DNA of 36,669 nucleotides, taken from Desulfobacterales bacterium (GTDB lineage Bacteria > Desulfobacterota > Desulfobacteria > Desulfobacterales > Desulfobacteraceae). The position numbers and the translations under genes were made by a program. Below the pieces are notes generated by a model, which was given only the letters and a program-made list of their open reading frames with translations, made no database searches and was not told where the DNA came from. Positions within the stretch are counted from its first letter, which is position 1, and every line of letters begins with the position of its first letter. Below are positions 1 to 7,608 of the stretch, piece after piece. The stretch lies in the NCBI GenBank assembly GCA_022361535.1, contig JAKSAU010000659.1, forward strand, positions 1-36,669. Reading direction: 5' to 3'.

Positions 1-2438
1 AGCCCTTCTTCGTGGACTGCTTTTTCTGCAATCTTACAGCGACCACGGTCTTCTTTTAGAGTTATTGAAGAATTAGGGCCTTGGACTACTGTATCCTGGA
101 TTATATTGCGTTGTACATTGACACTGGGAACACCTTTGGTTTTATTGGCAAAATCCCTGAGTCCTTTCTTTTTTAATACAATGGTTTTATTCCGGTTTTC
201 GATCTTTTCAACAGCTTTTTTGTATGTTTCAATGGTTTTTGCATACCTGTCCTGAACATTGAATACCCTGTCTAATTCCCGATCCATTTTTTTCAATGAT
301 GCCGTCAGGAGTTTTATATCCTCCAGGGCTTGGTCCACACCCATCTTGTCATTGAGCCGTTTAAACTCTTCAAGTTCCCCATTTATGGTTTTGATTTGGC
401 TCTTTATATTTTCCTGCTCCTGAGCTTTTTGCGTGATCTGACCGTAGAGCTCCTGGTCCTGGGTTTCCACGACTTCTATTTTTTCCTTTAGTTCCTCAAG
501 TTTCTCCAGTGAGGCTTCAAGTTTGGCTTCAAGTTCCTTTTTCCAATGGTCTATGTGGTCGTCCACCCCAACCCGGAAATGGGCTGGTTTTGACGTGTCA
601 GTACCGATGCGACCGGCATCTACCCCGGATTTTGCCGACACTTTGGATGCAATTATGACACCGGTAGGGTTTTCACATTGTCCGCTGAGCAGTACCTTAG
701 AATCAATAATCTCTTTTTGGATAACCACGTTTCCAAATGCTTTAACAGTTGAATTGTTGATAAATTTAGCAAAAACATTGCCTACGGTGACAATTGTGGT
801 GTCGGTAATGCCGTCGGAAACATATAAATCTCCGGACAGGTCGATCGTTGCACCCTCTATTTCATTTGCAGTCAGGTTTACCCCTTTCACGGTAAACCCT
901 TCTTTAACCGTACCATTGACAGTGATGTTACCTTTAAAATCAATATTTCCGGTTTTAAAATCCACATCTCCGTCAATTGGCAGTTCCGGGTTTACTGAAA
1001 TTTCACCCATGGGGTCTAAGTGTGGCCGGCCATCAACATCTGCATGAATACTCAGTTCATCCTCGGAAAGCGCTACCCCGCTGCCGGCCAGAAAAACCGG
1101 GTCAAAAGGTTCATTCACTTCAATGACTTCGCCTGAAATGCTCATTCCATCCTTTCCTGGTTCAGCAGGGGTCTTAATGGCCAACATGTCTCCTTTGCTT
1201 ACATACGGAATCGCACCACGGTCCCTAAAGTCCATCCGGCCGTCATCCATAATTTTGCCAGGGTTGGTGAAGTCAGTTGTAAAAGAATACTCTACACTGC
1301 CGTCTTTGCCCAAAATTGGGGCTTTGCCCGCGGCAATTTCAAATTCAGGATCTCCGTGTTTTACGTTTTCAATCCAGGATTCTATGTTTTCATCGTCCAC
1401 GATACCGAAATTGATTCCCTTTTGCCGCAAAAGTTCGAGTAGATCATTCAACGTGATATCGAACTGATTATCTGCGGTTTCTTTTCGGGACACAAAGGCT
1501 TGGACACGGTCCTCGGAAATCTTAACGTCTACCATGCCTTCCGGGGTGAGTGCATCGGGGATTCCTTCTTGTGAAACCGCTTCTTCTACATCTTTATGAT
1601 CATTCTCGGCAGATGCGTAAATTGTTCTGAGGATCTGATTGATAATATCTCTTTGAGGATTGTTTTCCTCTATTGAATCTTCAGTTTTTTCTCCAGCTTG
1701 GGAAAGGATTTGGGCAGGTGTCTGTTCAGGGGCTTTAACCTCTGATTTATTCGCAATGGTTTTAAATAAATCTAGAGTAAACTGGGTTAGTTTTTTCCGT
1801 TCTGCTTCAAGATGCTCCTGAGTTATGGGGATTTCGTATGCTTGCGTCCGCTTATGAAGGGATGCTGGATCTTTTTTTTGGTGGTTGGCTTGCCTCAACT
1901 TGGAACTGAGTTTAACTTTATCTTTTTTTTGGTCGTTGATTCTATCACGACAGAGTTGGTCTTTTTTCTTCAGGCGCTGGGCAATTACAAACATCTGTTT
2001 GTTCTGATGCGTGATGACCCGTTTAAGCTGTTCATGTTTTAATTCACGGTCATATTCGTCCAGGCAGGAGGTAACCTGGTTAATTAAGTCCTGGTCCGAG
2101 GCCGGTGTTACGATACAGGCATTGATTTCCGCCTTGTTTATGGCTCTGACGACCATATCAGGGTGTTCGGCATCCACCATGAGCATCCTTTGGGTCATGG
2201 GAGCAATTGATTTAGCATGTTTGAGGATATCATCCCCTGCCATTTTAGGAAGCTTGAAATTGGAAATAAAGAGATGATAAGGGGATGATTCAGATTGCTT
2301 GAGGGTATCCAAGGCCTCTTTGGATACTGATTCGCAAGTAACGTCCCAGCCCTGGTTCTCCAGTATTTGGACAGCCCTTTCCCTAAAGCTGTCATTGGCT
2401 TCCAGGATTAGAATTTTCGGAGTGTGGGCTTCAACCAT
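1..2438 (-). CDS. FapA (DUF342) polymer-forming protein with N-terminal pseudo-receiver, partial
   Basis: The reading frame is open from the ATG at 2438 to the window edge (about 812 codons), so the C-terminus is missing. Residues 1-125 have a receiver fold but lack its chemistry: Asn60 (FISNFKLPKMAG) replaces the phosphoacceptor Asp, the acidic pair is Glu-Ala, and the usual Thr and Lys are gone. Residues 130-190 are charged and helical. From about residue 255 the protein matches FapA/DUF342, including a Gly/Val-rich stretch around 390-560 (e.g. VKGVNLTANEIEGATIDLSG) expected to form a beta-helix, then a long coiled coil from about 600. FapA proteins are polymer-forming and linked to flagellar assembly or cell-surface signalling. 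An ATG lies 3 bases upstream (2441), but the second one has the better spacing (6 nt) from AAGGAG. The start overlaps the upstream gene's end, so translation is probably coupled. Confidence 0.85.
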   Translation of the reverse strand, partial: MVEAHTPKILILEANDSFRERAVQILENQGWDVTCESVSKEALDTLKQSESSPYHLFISNFKLPKMAGDDILKHAKSIAPMTQRMLMVDAEHPDMVVRAINKAEINACIVTPASDQDLINQVTSCLDEYDRELKHEQLKRVITHQNKQMFVIAQRLKKKDQLCRDRINDQKKDKVKLSSKLRQANHQKKDPASLHKRTQAYEIPITQEHLEAERKKLTQFTLDLFKTIANKSEVKAPEQTPAQILSQAGEKTEDSIEENNPQRDIINQILRTIYASAENDHKDVEEAVSQEGIPDALTPEGMVDVKISEDRVQAFVSRKETADNQFDITLNDLLELLRQKGINFGIVDDENIESWIENVKHGDPEFEIAAGKAPILGKDGSVEYSFTTDFTNPGKIMDDGRMDFRDRGAIPYVSKGDMLAIKTPAEPGKDGMSISGEVIEVNEPFDPVFLAGSGVALSEDELSIHADVDGRPHLDPMGEISVNPELPIDGDVDFKTGNIDFKGNITVNGTVKEGFTVKGVNLTANEIEGATIDLSGDLYVSDGITDTTIVTVGNVFAKFINNSTVKAFGNVVIQKEIIDSKVLLSGQCENPTGVIIASKVSAKSGVDAGRIGTDTSKPAHFRVGVDDHIDHWKKELEAKLEASLEKLEELKEKIEVVETQDQELYGQITQKAQEQENIKSQIKTINGELEEFKRLNDKMGVDQALEDIKLLTASLKKMDRELDRVFNVQDRYAKTIETYKKAVEKIENRNKTIVLKKKGLRDFANKTKGVPSVNVQRNIIQDTVVQGPNSSITLKEDRGRCKIAEKAVHEEG

Positions 2439-3267
2439 CATCCTCTCCTTTTTGCTGTGCTTCAGATTCAGCATCCTCTAAAGCCCTGTCTTGTCCATTT
2501 GCAGGTTCTTTTTTATCCGGAGTGCCCGGTTCAGTCAATTCTATGCCGTTTCTAAGGGCCAGTTCTGTGAAGTCTTGGAAAATGTTGAGTAGTACCTGTT
2601 CATATAGGTTGTCCAGTTCATTCTTCTTATCAGTTTCACAAGCCTCAAGATATTGGGAGGCTTTCTTTGCCAGTTGTTTTTGCTTTAATGGCCGTTTCGC
2701 TGTTTTTTCTTTTAGTTGTGCTGCAATTGCGTGGATTTCTTTTTCAAGCTTTTTGGACTCCTGGTCATGGCGTTTTGTTGCTTCCATGAGTTCGCAGTTG
2801 AGTTCATATAGTTTACCATTCTGCGTTTTTGCAAGGGCAAAAAGGCGGCCGCTGTCCAGGTGGCGTTCATATTTGGATAATCCGGATTTTAACGCCTCTA
2901 CCATTTGGTCCGGTTCCCAGGGCTTTGAAATATACCGGTGGACAGCTCCCTTATTCACGGCAGAGATAATAATATCCAGTTGTGAATAACCGGTAATCAG
3001 AAACCGGATCGTACCAGGCGATACTTCTTTGACGCGAGATAGGAATTCTGTTCCCTGAAGACCGTCCATACGCTGATCGCATATAACCAGAGAAAAGGGA
3101 GTTGTGGCCTTTTCGATTTCTTTGAGACCGGCTTCACTGTTTTTTACATGGGTGAATTGGATGCCCAACTTTTCTAGTAGAGGACCTACGGAAACGCTTT
3201 GATCTGGAATACTGCCTGCAATGAGAACCTGGTGTTTATGATCTTTGATACCGTTGACAATGGTCAT
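2431..3267 (-). CDS. Response-regulator receiver protein with coiled-coil tail
   Basis: 278 aa. Residues about 10-130 form a receiver domain with phosphoacceptor Asp64 (VICDQRMDG), Thr92 (LITGYS) and Lys115 (ISKPWE), the KPW pattern being common in RpfG/HD-GYP-linked receivers. The N-terminal acidic pair that binds Mg2+ is missing (VLIAGS where VDD is expected), so phosphorylation may be weak or absent. Residues about 140-225 are charged heptad-like helix, and the tail is acidic and disordered, ending GEDDG. No DNA-binding or enzymatic output domain is visible, so it probably acts by protein contact, plausibly with the FapA protein encoded by the overlapping downstream gene. SD AAGGA lies about 9 nt before the ATG, and a good promoter sits at 3322-3350. 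Confidence 0.85.
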   Translation of the reverse strand: MTIVNGIKDHKHQVLIAGSIPDQSVSVGPLLEKLGIQFTHVKNSEAGLKEIEKATTPFSLVICDQRMDGLQGTEFLSRVKEVSPGTIRFLITGYSQLDIIISAVNKGAVHRYISKPWEPDQMVEALKSGLSKYERHLDSGRLFALAKTQNGKLYELNCELMEATKRHDQESKKLEKEIHAIAAQLKEKTAKRPLKQKQLAKKASQYLEACETDKKNELDNLYEQVLLNIFQDFTELALRNGIELTEPGTPDKKEPANGQDRALEDAESEAQQKGEDDG

Positions 3268-3321
3268 AAAAAAGAGTCCTTAAGCTAAATGAAACCTGCC
3301 TCTAACAATACGGTTAGTATC

Positions 3322-3350
3322 AGTGTATCTGCAATATACAGGAAAATCAA
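3322..3350 (-). promoter_or_regulatory. Sigma70-type promoter for the receiver-FapA pair
   Basis: On the minus strand TTGATT (3350-3345), a 17-nt spacer and TACACT (3327-3322) lie about 55 bases upstream of the start codon at 3267. Predicted from sequence alone. Confidence 0.5.
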
Positions 3351-3636
3351 CGGATTATTACTACTGGTGGGCCTCTTAGGCGCTAATTAATTTGTGTTTT
3401 AAGTAAAAACAGAACCACATGCTTGTTTTCGGCTATGGTGAATGGTGAAATAGGATTTACTTGAAATGGCGTGGTGTAATAGTCCTAGATTAGAATTAGC
3501 AGGGATTATGGCCTAAATAGAGACCGGCTCTTATATGATAGGAAACAGCTGGCGTATTTGGTAAAATGTCCCTGATGCCGGTCCCTGGGATAAATGGAGC
3601 CACGTGCCGATTAGATAGCTTTAGGGGGAATTCATC
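3351..3636. other. Intergenic region without a recognisable gene
   Basis: Part of the roughly 510-base gap between the receiver gene and the ArsR gene. I find no open frame with a credible ribosome binding site and no known riboswitch motif. The only structure seen is the pair GACCGGC (3522-3528) and GCCGGTC (3577-3583), a 7-bp stem closing a 48-nt loop. Confidence 0.4.
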
Positions 3637-3665
3637 TTGACAATATTACCCTATATCCCTACATT
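3637..3665 (+). promoter_or_regulatory. Sigma70-type promoter upstream of the ArsR-family gene
   Basis: TTGACA (3637-3642), a 17-nt spacer and TACATT (3660-3665). It would give a leader of about 110 nt before the ATG at 3782. Confidence 0.5.
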
Positions 3666-3744
3666 GCTTTTTAGCGATTTGGGCGATGGCAGCAGATAAT
3701 TAAAAAATGAATAGTGCGGCCTAGAGGTTGCGATAAATCTTTTC

Positions 3745-3753
3745 TGGTATAAT
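3745..3753 (+). promoter_or_regulatory. Extended -10 promoter for the ArsR-family gene
   Basis: TGG followed by a perfect TATAAT (3748-3753) forms an extended -10 element with no good -35. The predicted transcription start is near 3760, about 20 nt before the ATG. It may be the main, autoregulated promoter of the regulator. Confidence 0.5.
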
Positions 3754-3781
3754 TTGTTTTTTGGGTTTTAAGGATGTGACA

Positions 3782-4126
3782 ATGAAAGTATTTGTACGTG
3801 TAATGAAAGCATTGTCTGATCCCAATCGGGTGAAGATAATGAAAATGCTTCAGACACGCCCTCTGTGTGTTTGTGAAATTAAAGAGGCCCTTGGTATTGC
3901 CCAGTCAACTGCGAGCAAACATCTTAAAATTTTGGAGGATGCCGAGCTTGTCAGAGGATTCAAGGATGGATTGTGGGTGAACTATTCTCTTGCAGATGGG
4001 AGTGGGTCTCCATACTCCGCCAACCTCATCGGTAATTTGAAGCACTGGCTGGAGGACGATGCAGAAATCATAGCGTTAAACAAAGCCCTTCCTGGGATTG
4101 ATCGTCATGATATTGTTGGAAAATAG
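3782..4126 (+). CDS. ArsR/SmtB-family transcriptional regulator
   Basis: 114 aa from the ATG at 3782, which has AAGGA 7 nt upstream; a TTG 21 bases earlier in the same frame has no such support. The winged helix is clear: ALSDPNRVKIMKML, then LCVCEIKEAL, then the recognition helix STASKHLKILEDAELV. Cys29 and Cys31 form the CVC of the classic ArsR metal box, which binds As(III)/Sb(III) in the family; the third Cys of E. coli ArsR is not present nearby. Such proteins repress their targets until the ligand binds. No arsenic-resistance gene lies next to it; the nearest gene is convergent glpK. The true inducer and targets are therefore unknown. Confidence 0.85.
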   Translation: MKVFVRVMKALSDPNRVKIMKMLQTRPLCVCEIKEALGIAQSTASKHLKILEDAELVRGFKDGLWVNYSLADGSGSPYSANLIGNLKHWLEDDAEIIALNKALPGIDRHDIVGK

Positions 4127-4160
4127 AAGGGCGGTAGATATAGTTCGCTTTTAAACGACA

Positions 4161-4210
4161 AAAGCCCTACGGATAAGCAAAGATATGTGTCCTATCCGAG
4201 GGCTTTTTTT
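4161..4210 (+). terminator. Rho-independent terminator after the ArsR-family gene
   Basis: Arms AAAGCCCT-A-CGGATA (4161-4175) and TATCCG-AGGGCTTT (4193-4207) form a stem with one bulged A, followed by a T run. It lies between convergent genes and may also end glpK transcripts. Confidence 0.85.
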
Positions 4211-4237
4211 ATTGGTCAAAAGGTTGGCCCGTATGGA

Positions 4238-5761
4238 TTATTCTTCTTCTTTCCATGCAAATGTTCTATCCACAGCTTTTTTCCACCCCTTGTACAAGGT
4301 TTCCCGCTGGCTGGCCTCCATTGTTGGCTCCCAAGTGGAATGGACATGCCAGTTTTCTTTAAGAGAGTCGGTATCCGGCCAGAACCCAACAGCTAAACCA
4401 GCTGCATATGCTGCACCAAGAGCTGTAGTTTCTGCCACCTTAGGCCGTGTAACAGCAACATCCAGCATATCAGCCTGGAACTGCATCAGGGTGTTGTTGG
4501 CGACCATGCCACCATCTACCTTAAGGGACTTGAGATCCAATTCATCTCCCAGATCTTGGAGAATGGCTTCCGCAATGTCTTTAGTTTGGAATGCCGAGGC
4601 TTCTAAAACAGCACGGGCAATGTGGCCTTTATTGGCAAACTGGGTGAGGCCTGCGATGACGCCCCTGGCGTCAGACCGCCAATAAGGGGCAAACAGGCCT
4701 GAAAAAGCAGGCACACAATACACATCACCATTGTTGGGTACGGTATTGGCAAGTGTTTCAATATCCGGGGCAGTCTCGATTAATCCTAAGTTGTCTCTGA
4801 CCCACTGGACCAGCGCACCGGCATAGGCAATGGAGCCTTCAAGAGCATAAACAGGGTCCTGGTCACCAATCTGATATCCTAGTGTGGTGAGCAGACCATG
4901 GTTGGAAAAACGGATTTCACTTCCTGTGTTGAACAGTAGAAAACAACCGGTGCCATACGTATTTTTTGCTTCGCCTGGTGAAAAGCAGGTTTGGCCGAAA
5001 AGGGCGGCCTGCTGGTCTCCTAAAGCACCGCCAATGGTGACCTCACATCCTAAGGGACCGGATGCGTCAGTTTTACCATAGGCTGCTGCATCTGATGATG
5101 GAATGATTTTAGGCAGGCAGGCTTCAGGAATACCAAATGTTTTAAGGATTTCCTGATCCCAGGCCAATGTTTTTAAATCCATGAGCAAGGTCCTGGACGC
5201 ATTAGTGACGTCAGTGACATAAGATCCTTTGCCAGGACCGCCGGTAAGGTTCCAGATTACCCAGGTATCCATGGTGCCGAAGAAGGCATCACCCTTATCC
5301 ACAGCTTCTTTGACTGCCGGGACATTCTCGATCATCCATTTAATTTTAGGGCCTGAAAAATAAGTGGCTGTAGGCAAGCCTGTAGTTTCCCTGAAACCAT
5401 CCTTGCCATGGGCCTTATCCAGTTGCCTGCAGATTTTGTCTGACCGGGTGCATTGCCATACAATGGCATTATAAAGAGGTTTACCTGTTTTGCGGTCCCA
5501 GGCTACAACTGTCTCCCGCTGGTTGGTGATTCCGATGGCAGCCAGGTCCTTGCCATTAATCCCGGCTTTATCCAAAGCACCTTTGATAACCGTTTGGGTA
5601 TTGTTCCAGATCTGCGTACCGTCATGTTCAACCCAGCCGGGCTGGGGAAGAATTTGATCATGTTCCATCTGGCTCAGTCCGATGATGGCTCCATTTTTGT
5701 CAAATATGATAAACCGTGTACTGGTAGTTCCCTGATCTACTGCTCCAAGATATGTTGCCAT
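4238..5761 (-). CDS. glpK: Glycerol kinase
   Basis: 507 aa, the usual length. It phosphorylates glycerol with ATP to sn-glycerol 3-phosphate in the cytosol. The N-terminal phosphate loop ([16 protein letters not shown]), an actin-like ATPase fold of the FGGY family, the TYGTGCFLL stretch and [20 protein letters not shown] all match GlpK. The start is the ATG at 5761: AAGGAGG is 8 nt upstream, whereas the in-frame ATGs at 5767 and 5785 are too close to, or upstream of, that site. It stands alone, with no glpF or glpD visible, and is divergent from the biotin carboxylase gene. A 24-bp palindrome at 5812-5835 may be its operator. Confidence 0.95.
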   Translation of the reverse strand: MATYLGAVDQGTTSTRFIIFDKNGAIIGLSQMEHDQILPQPGWVEHDGTQIWNNTQTVIKGALDKAGINGKDLAAIGITNQRETVVAWDRKTGKPLYNAIVWQCTRSDKICRQLDKAHGKDGFRETTGLPTATYFSGPKIKWMIENVPAVKEAVDKGDAFFGTMDTWVIWNLTGGPGKGSYVTDVTNASRTLLMDLKTLAWDQEILKTFGIPEACLPKIIPSSDAAAYGKTDASGPLGCEVTIGGALGDQQAALFGQTCFSPGEAKNTYGTGCFLLFNTGSEIRFSNHGLLTTLGYQIGDQDPVYALEGSIAYAGALVQWVRDNLGLIETAPDIETLANTVPNNGDVYCVPAFSGLFAPYWRSDARGVIAGLTQFANKGHIARAVLEASAFQTKDIAEAILQDLGDELDLKSLKVDGGMVANNTLMQFQADMLDVAVTRPKVAETTALGAAYAAGLAVGFWPDTDSLKENWHVHSTWEPTMEASQRETLYKGWKKAVDRTFAWKEEE

Positions 5762-5811
5762 AAACATGACCTCCTTAAGCGTCATTTCTGTGTTAATTAT
5801 TTTTTTAGGTT

Positions 5812-5835
5812 ATCTCTAATAAAATTTATAGAGAT
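5812..5835. promoter_or_regulatory. 24-bp near-perfect palindrome, operator-like, upstream of glpK
   Basis: ATCTCTA and TAGAGAT arms plus a central AAATTT give 10 of 12 symmetric pairs. It lies about 50 bases before the glpK start and contains TATAAA on the glpK strand, which could be its -10. Its position fits a repressor site. Confidence 0.4.
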
Positions 5836-5991
5836 TGTCCAGTTTAAAGGGCACGCCGAAAAAAACACACTTTCCTGCTAAGATTTATCAGTTTGACAAA
5901 GCATATTTTTTGTTAAGCTAAAAAAACAAAAACTCGCAATATTCCTGTTGCACAATTCTAACTCTTTTGCTAAGTCTATCACTTTTTAAAT

Positions 5992-6007
5992 AAGCAATCG
6001 TTTGCTT
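5992..6007. promoter_or_regulatory. Inverted repeat AAGCAA-TCGT-TTGCTT, operator-like, upstream of the biotin carboxylase gene
   Basis: Arms of 6 bp separated by 4 bp lie about 50 bases before the TTG start. They are followed at once by TTTTAAAATTTTAAAA (6006-6021), itself a perfect palindrome. The size suits a dimeric TetR- or FadR-type repressor. The protein that binds is unknown. Confidence 0.4.
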
Positions 6008-6053
6008 TTAAAATTTTAAAACGGTTTATCCATATTTTGAAAGAGGTGATAGG

Positions 6054-7493
6054 TTGAAGAAAATTCTAGTTGCAAACCGTGGAGAAATCGCAATCAGGGT
6101 GATCAGGGCGGTTCAGGAACTCGGGCACATCGCTGTGGCTGTTTATGAAACTCCTGACAGCGCTGCCCTGCATATCCGTATCGCTAACCAGGCCATTTGG
6201 ATCGGAGACGGTCCAAGGAAAGATTACCTGGATATCGAAAAGATCGTTCAAACGGCAAAAGCACATAATGTTGATATGATTCATCCGGGGTATGGGTTTT
6301 TGGCTGAAAATCCGTTATTTGCCAAAGCCTGTGAGGATAATGGGATTACCTTTATCGGGCCGGCCTCTGATGTAATTCATAATTTGGGCAACAAAGTTAT
6401 CGCGCGGCAAATCATGGCTGATGCAGGAATTCCCATGGTTCCGGGCACCCAGAATCTGGCACCCGGAAAAAAAGGAGAATCAGAGGCCCTGGTATTTTGT
6501 GCCGAGTACGGATATCCGGTGATGCTAAAGGCCACGGCAGGAGGTGGAGGCAGGGGAATCCGTGAAATTAATACTGATGAAGAACTCATAGAACAGTATC
6601 CTATTGCAAGAAGCGAAGCTCTGGCTGCATTTAATGATGACAGCGTATATCTTGAAAAAAAGGTGGTGGATCCCAAGCATGTGGAGGTACAGGTCATGGC
6701 AGACGGGTTTGGAACCTGCGTGCATCTGGGAACCCGGGATTGTTCTATCCAGCGCCGCAACCAAAAGCTGGTTGAAATCGCACCTTCCATGATCGATGAC
6801 CAGCTCCTTTTGGACCGGATTTGTGAAACAGCAGTCAAGGCGGCCAAGGCATCTAACTATTTTAATGCCGGTACCGTTGAGTTTTTAGTAGACCATGAAA
6901 AGAACTTTTATTTCATGGAGATCAATACCCGCATCCAGGTTGAACACACAGTCACGGAAATGGTCACAGGTATTGACTTGGTCCGCACCCAGATTCGTGT
7001 AGCAATGGGGGAACCGCTTCCTTTTTCACAGGACGATGTAAGGATCCGCGGCCATGCCATTGAGATGCGCATCAATGCAGAAGATCCCCAGAATAATTTC
7101 ATGCCCGAAGGCGGAAAAACCGTTACCACATACCGGTCTCCAGGTGGATTTGGTGTCCGCCTGGACGGGTTTGTTTACCAAGGGTTTACCATACCCGAAG
7201 ATTATGATTCCCTATTGGTAAAATTGAGTGTTCAAGGGTTTACCTGGGAGGAAGCTGTCGACCGGCTGCGCCGTTGCCTGCAAAACTATATTATTACAGG
7301 CCCTAAAACCACCATCCCCTTTTACCTGAATCTGGTTGAAGACCCCGATTTCCAAAAGGGCGATTTCAATACATCGTATCTGGACACTCATCCCCATCTG
7401 TTTGACTATCATGACGATGCCGGGGAAGGGAATAAACTGGCAAGCCTTATTGCAGAAATTCACCACAAAGGATTCAACCCTTATGCCATCTAA
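6054..7493 (+). CDS. Biotin carboxylase subunit (PycA/AccC type)
   Basis: 479 aa. It carboxylates the biotin of a carrier domain using ATP and bicarbonate. The N-terminal ILVANRGEIAIRVIRA, the ATP-grasp glycine loop (KATAGGGGRGIREI), the EVQVMADG strand and MEINTRIQVEHTVTEMVTG with its catalytic Glu/Arg region are all present and intact. The start is TTG at 6054, with AAGAGGTGAT just upstream and no in-frame ATG nearby. A gene for a carboxyltransferase with its own biotin domain follows after 115 bases, so the pair resembles two-subunit pyruvate carboxylase. As the only biotin carboxylase in the window, it might also charge the second biotin domain at residue 650 of the 12554 gene. I leave the symbol open because accC and pycA cannot be told apart by eye. 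Confidence 0.92.
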   Translation: MKKILVANRGEIAIRVIRAVQELGHIAVAVYETPDSAALHIRIANQAIWIGDGPRKDYLDIEKIVQTAKAHNVDMIHPGYGFLAENPLFAKACEDNGITFIGPASDVIHNLGNKVIARQIMADAGIPMVPGTQNLAPGKKGESEALVFCAEYGYPVMLKATAGGGGRGIREINTDEELIEQYPIARSEALAAFNDDSVYLEKKVVDPKHVEVQVMADGFGTCVHLGTRDCSIQRRNQKLVEIAPSMIDDQLLLDRICETAVKAAKASNYFNAGTVEFLVDHEKNFYFMEINTRIQVEHTVTEMVTGIDLVRTQIRVAMGEPLPFSQDDVRIRGHAIEMRINAEDPQNNFMPEGGKTVTTYRSPGGFGVRLDGFVYQGFTIPEDYDSLLVKLSVQGFTWEEAVDRLRRCLQNYIITGPKTTIPFYLNLVEDPDFQKGDFNTSYLDTHPHLFDYHDDAGEGNKLASLIAEIHHKGFNPYAI

Positions 7494-7608
7494 ATCCTTG
7501 CTGGAAGTTGTGTCATTGAGGTGCAAGAAAAGAACAAACAACGTGTAAGGGCTTTGGTGGTTAGAATGACCATATGCTCTTTCCATTGATATAGTTTAAG
7601 GAGTTCCT

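Noticed and set aside
523..1467. Open frames on the plus strand inside the first 2.4 kb
   Set aside because: They are antisense to the continuous FapA frame on the minus strand, which matches a known family throughout.
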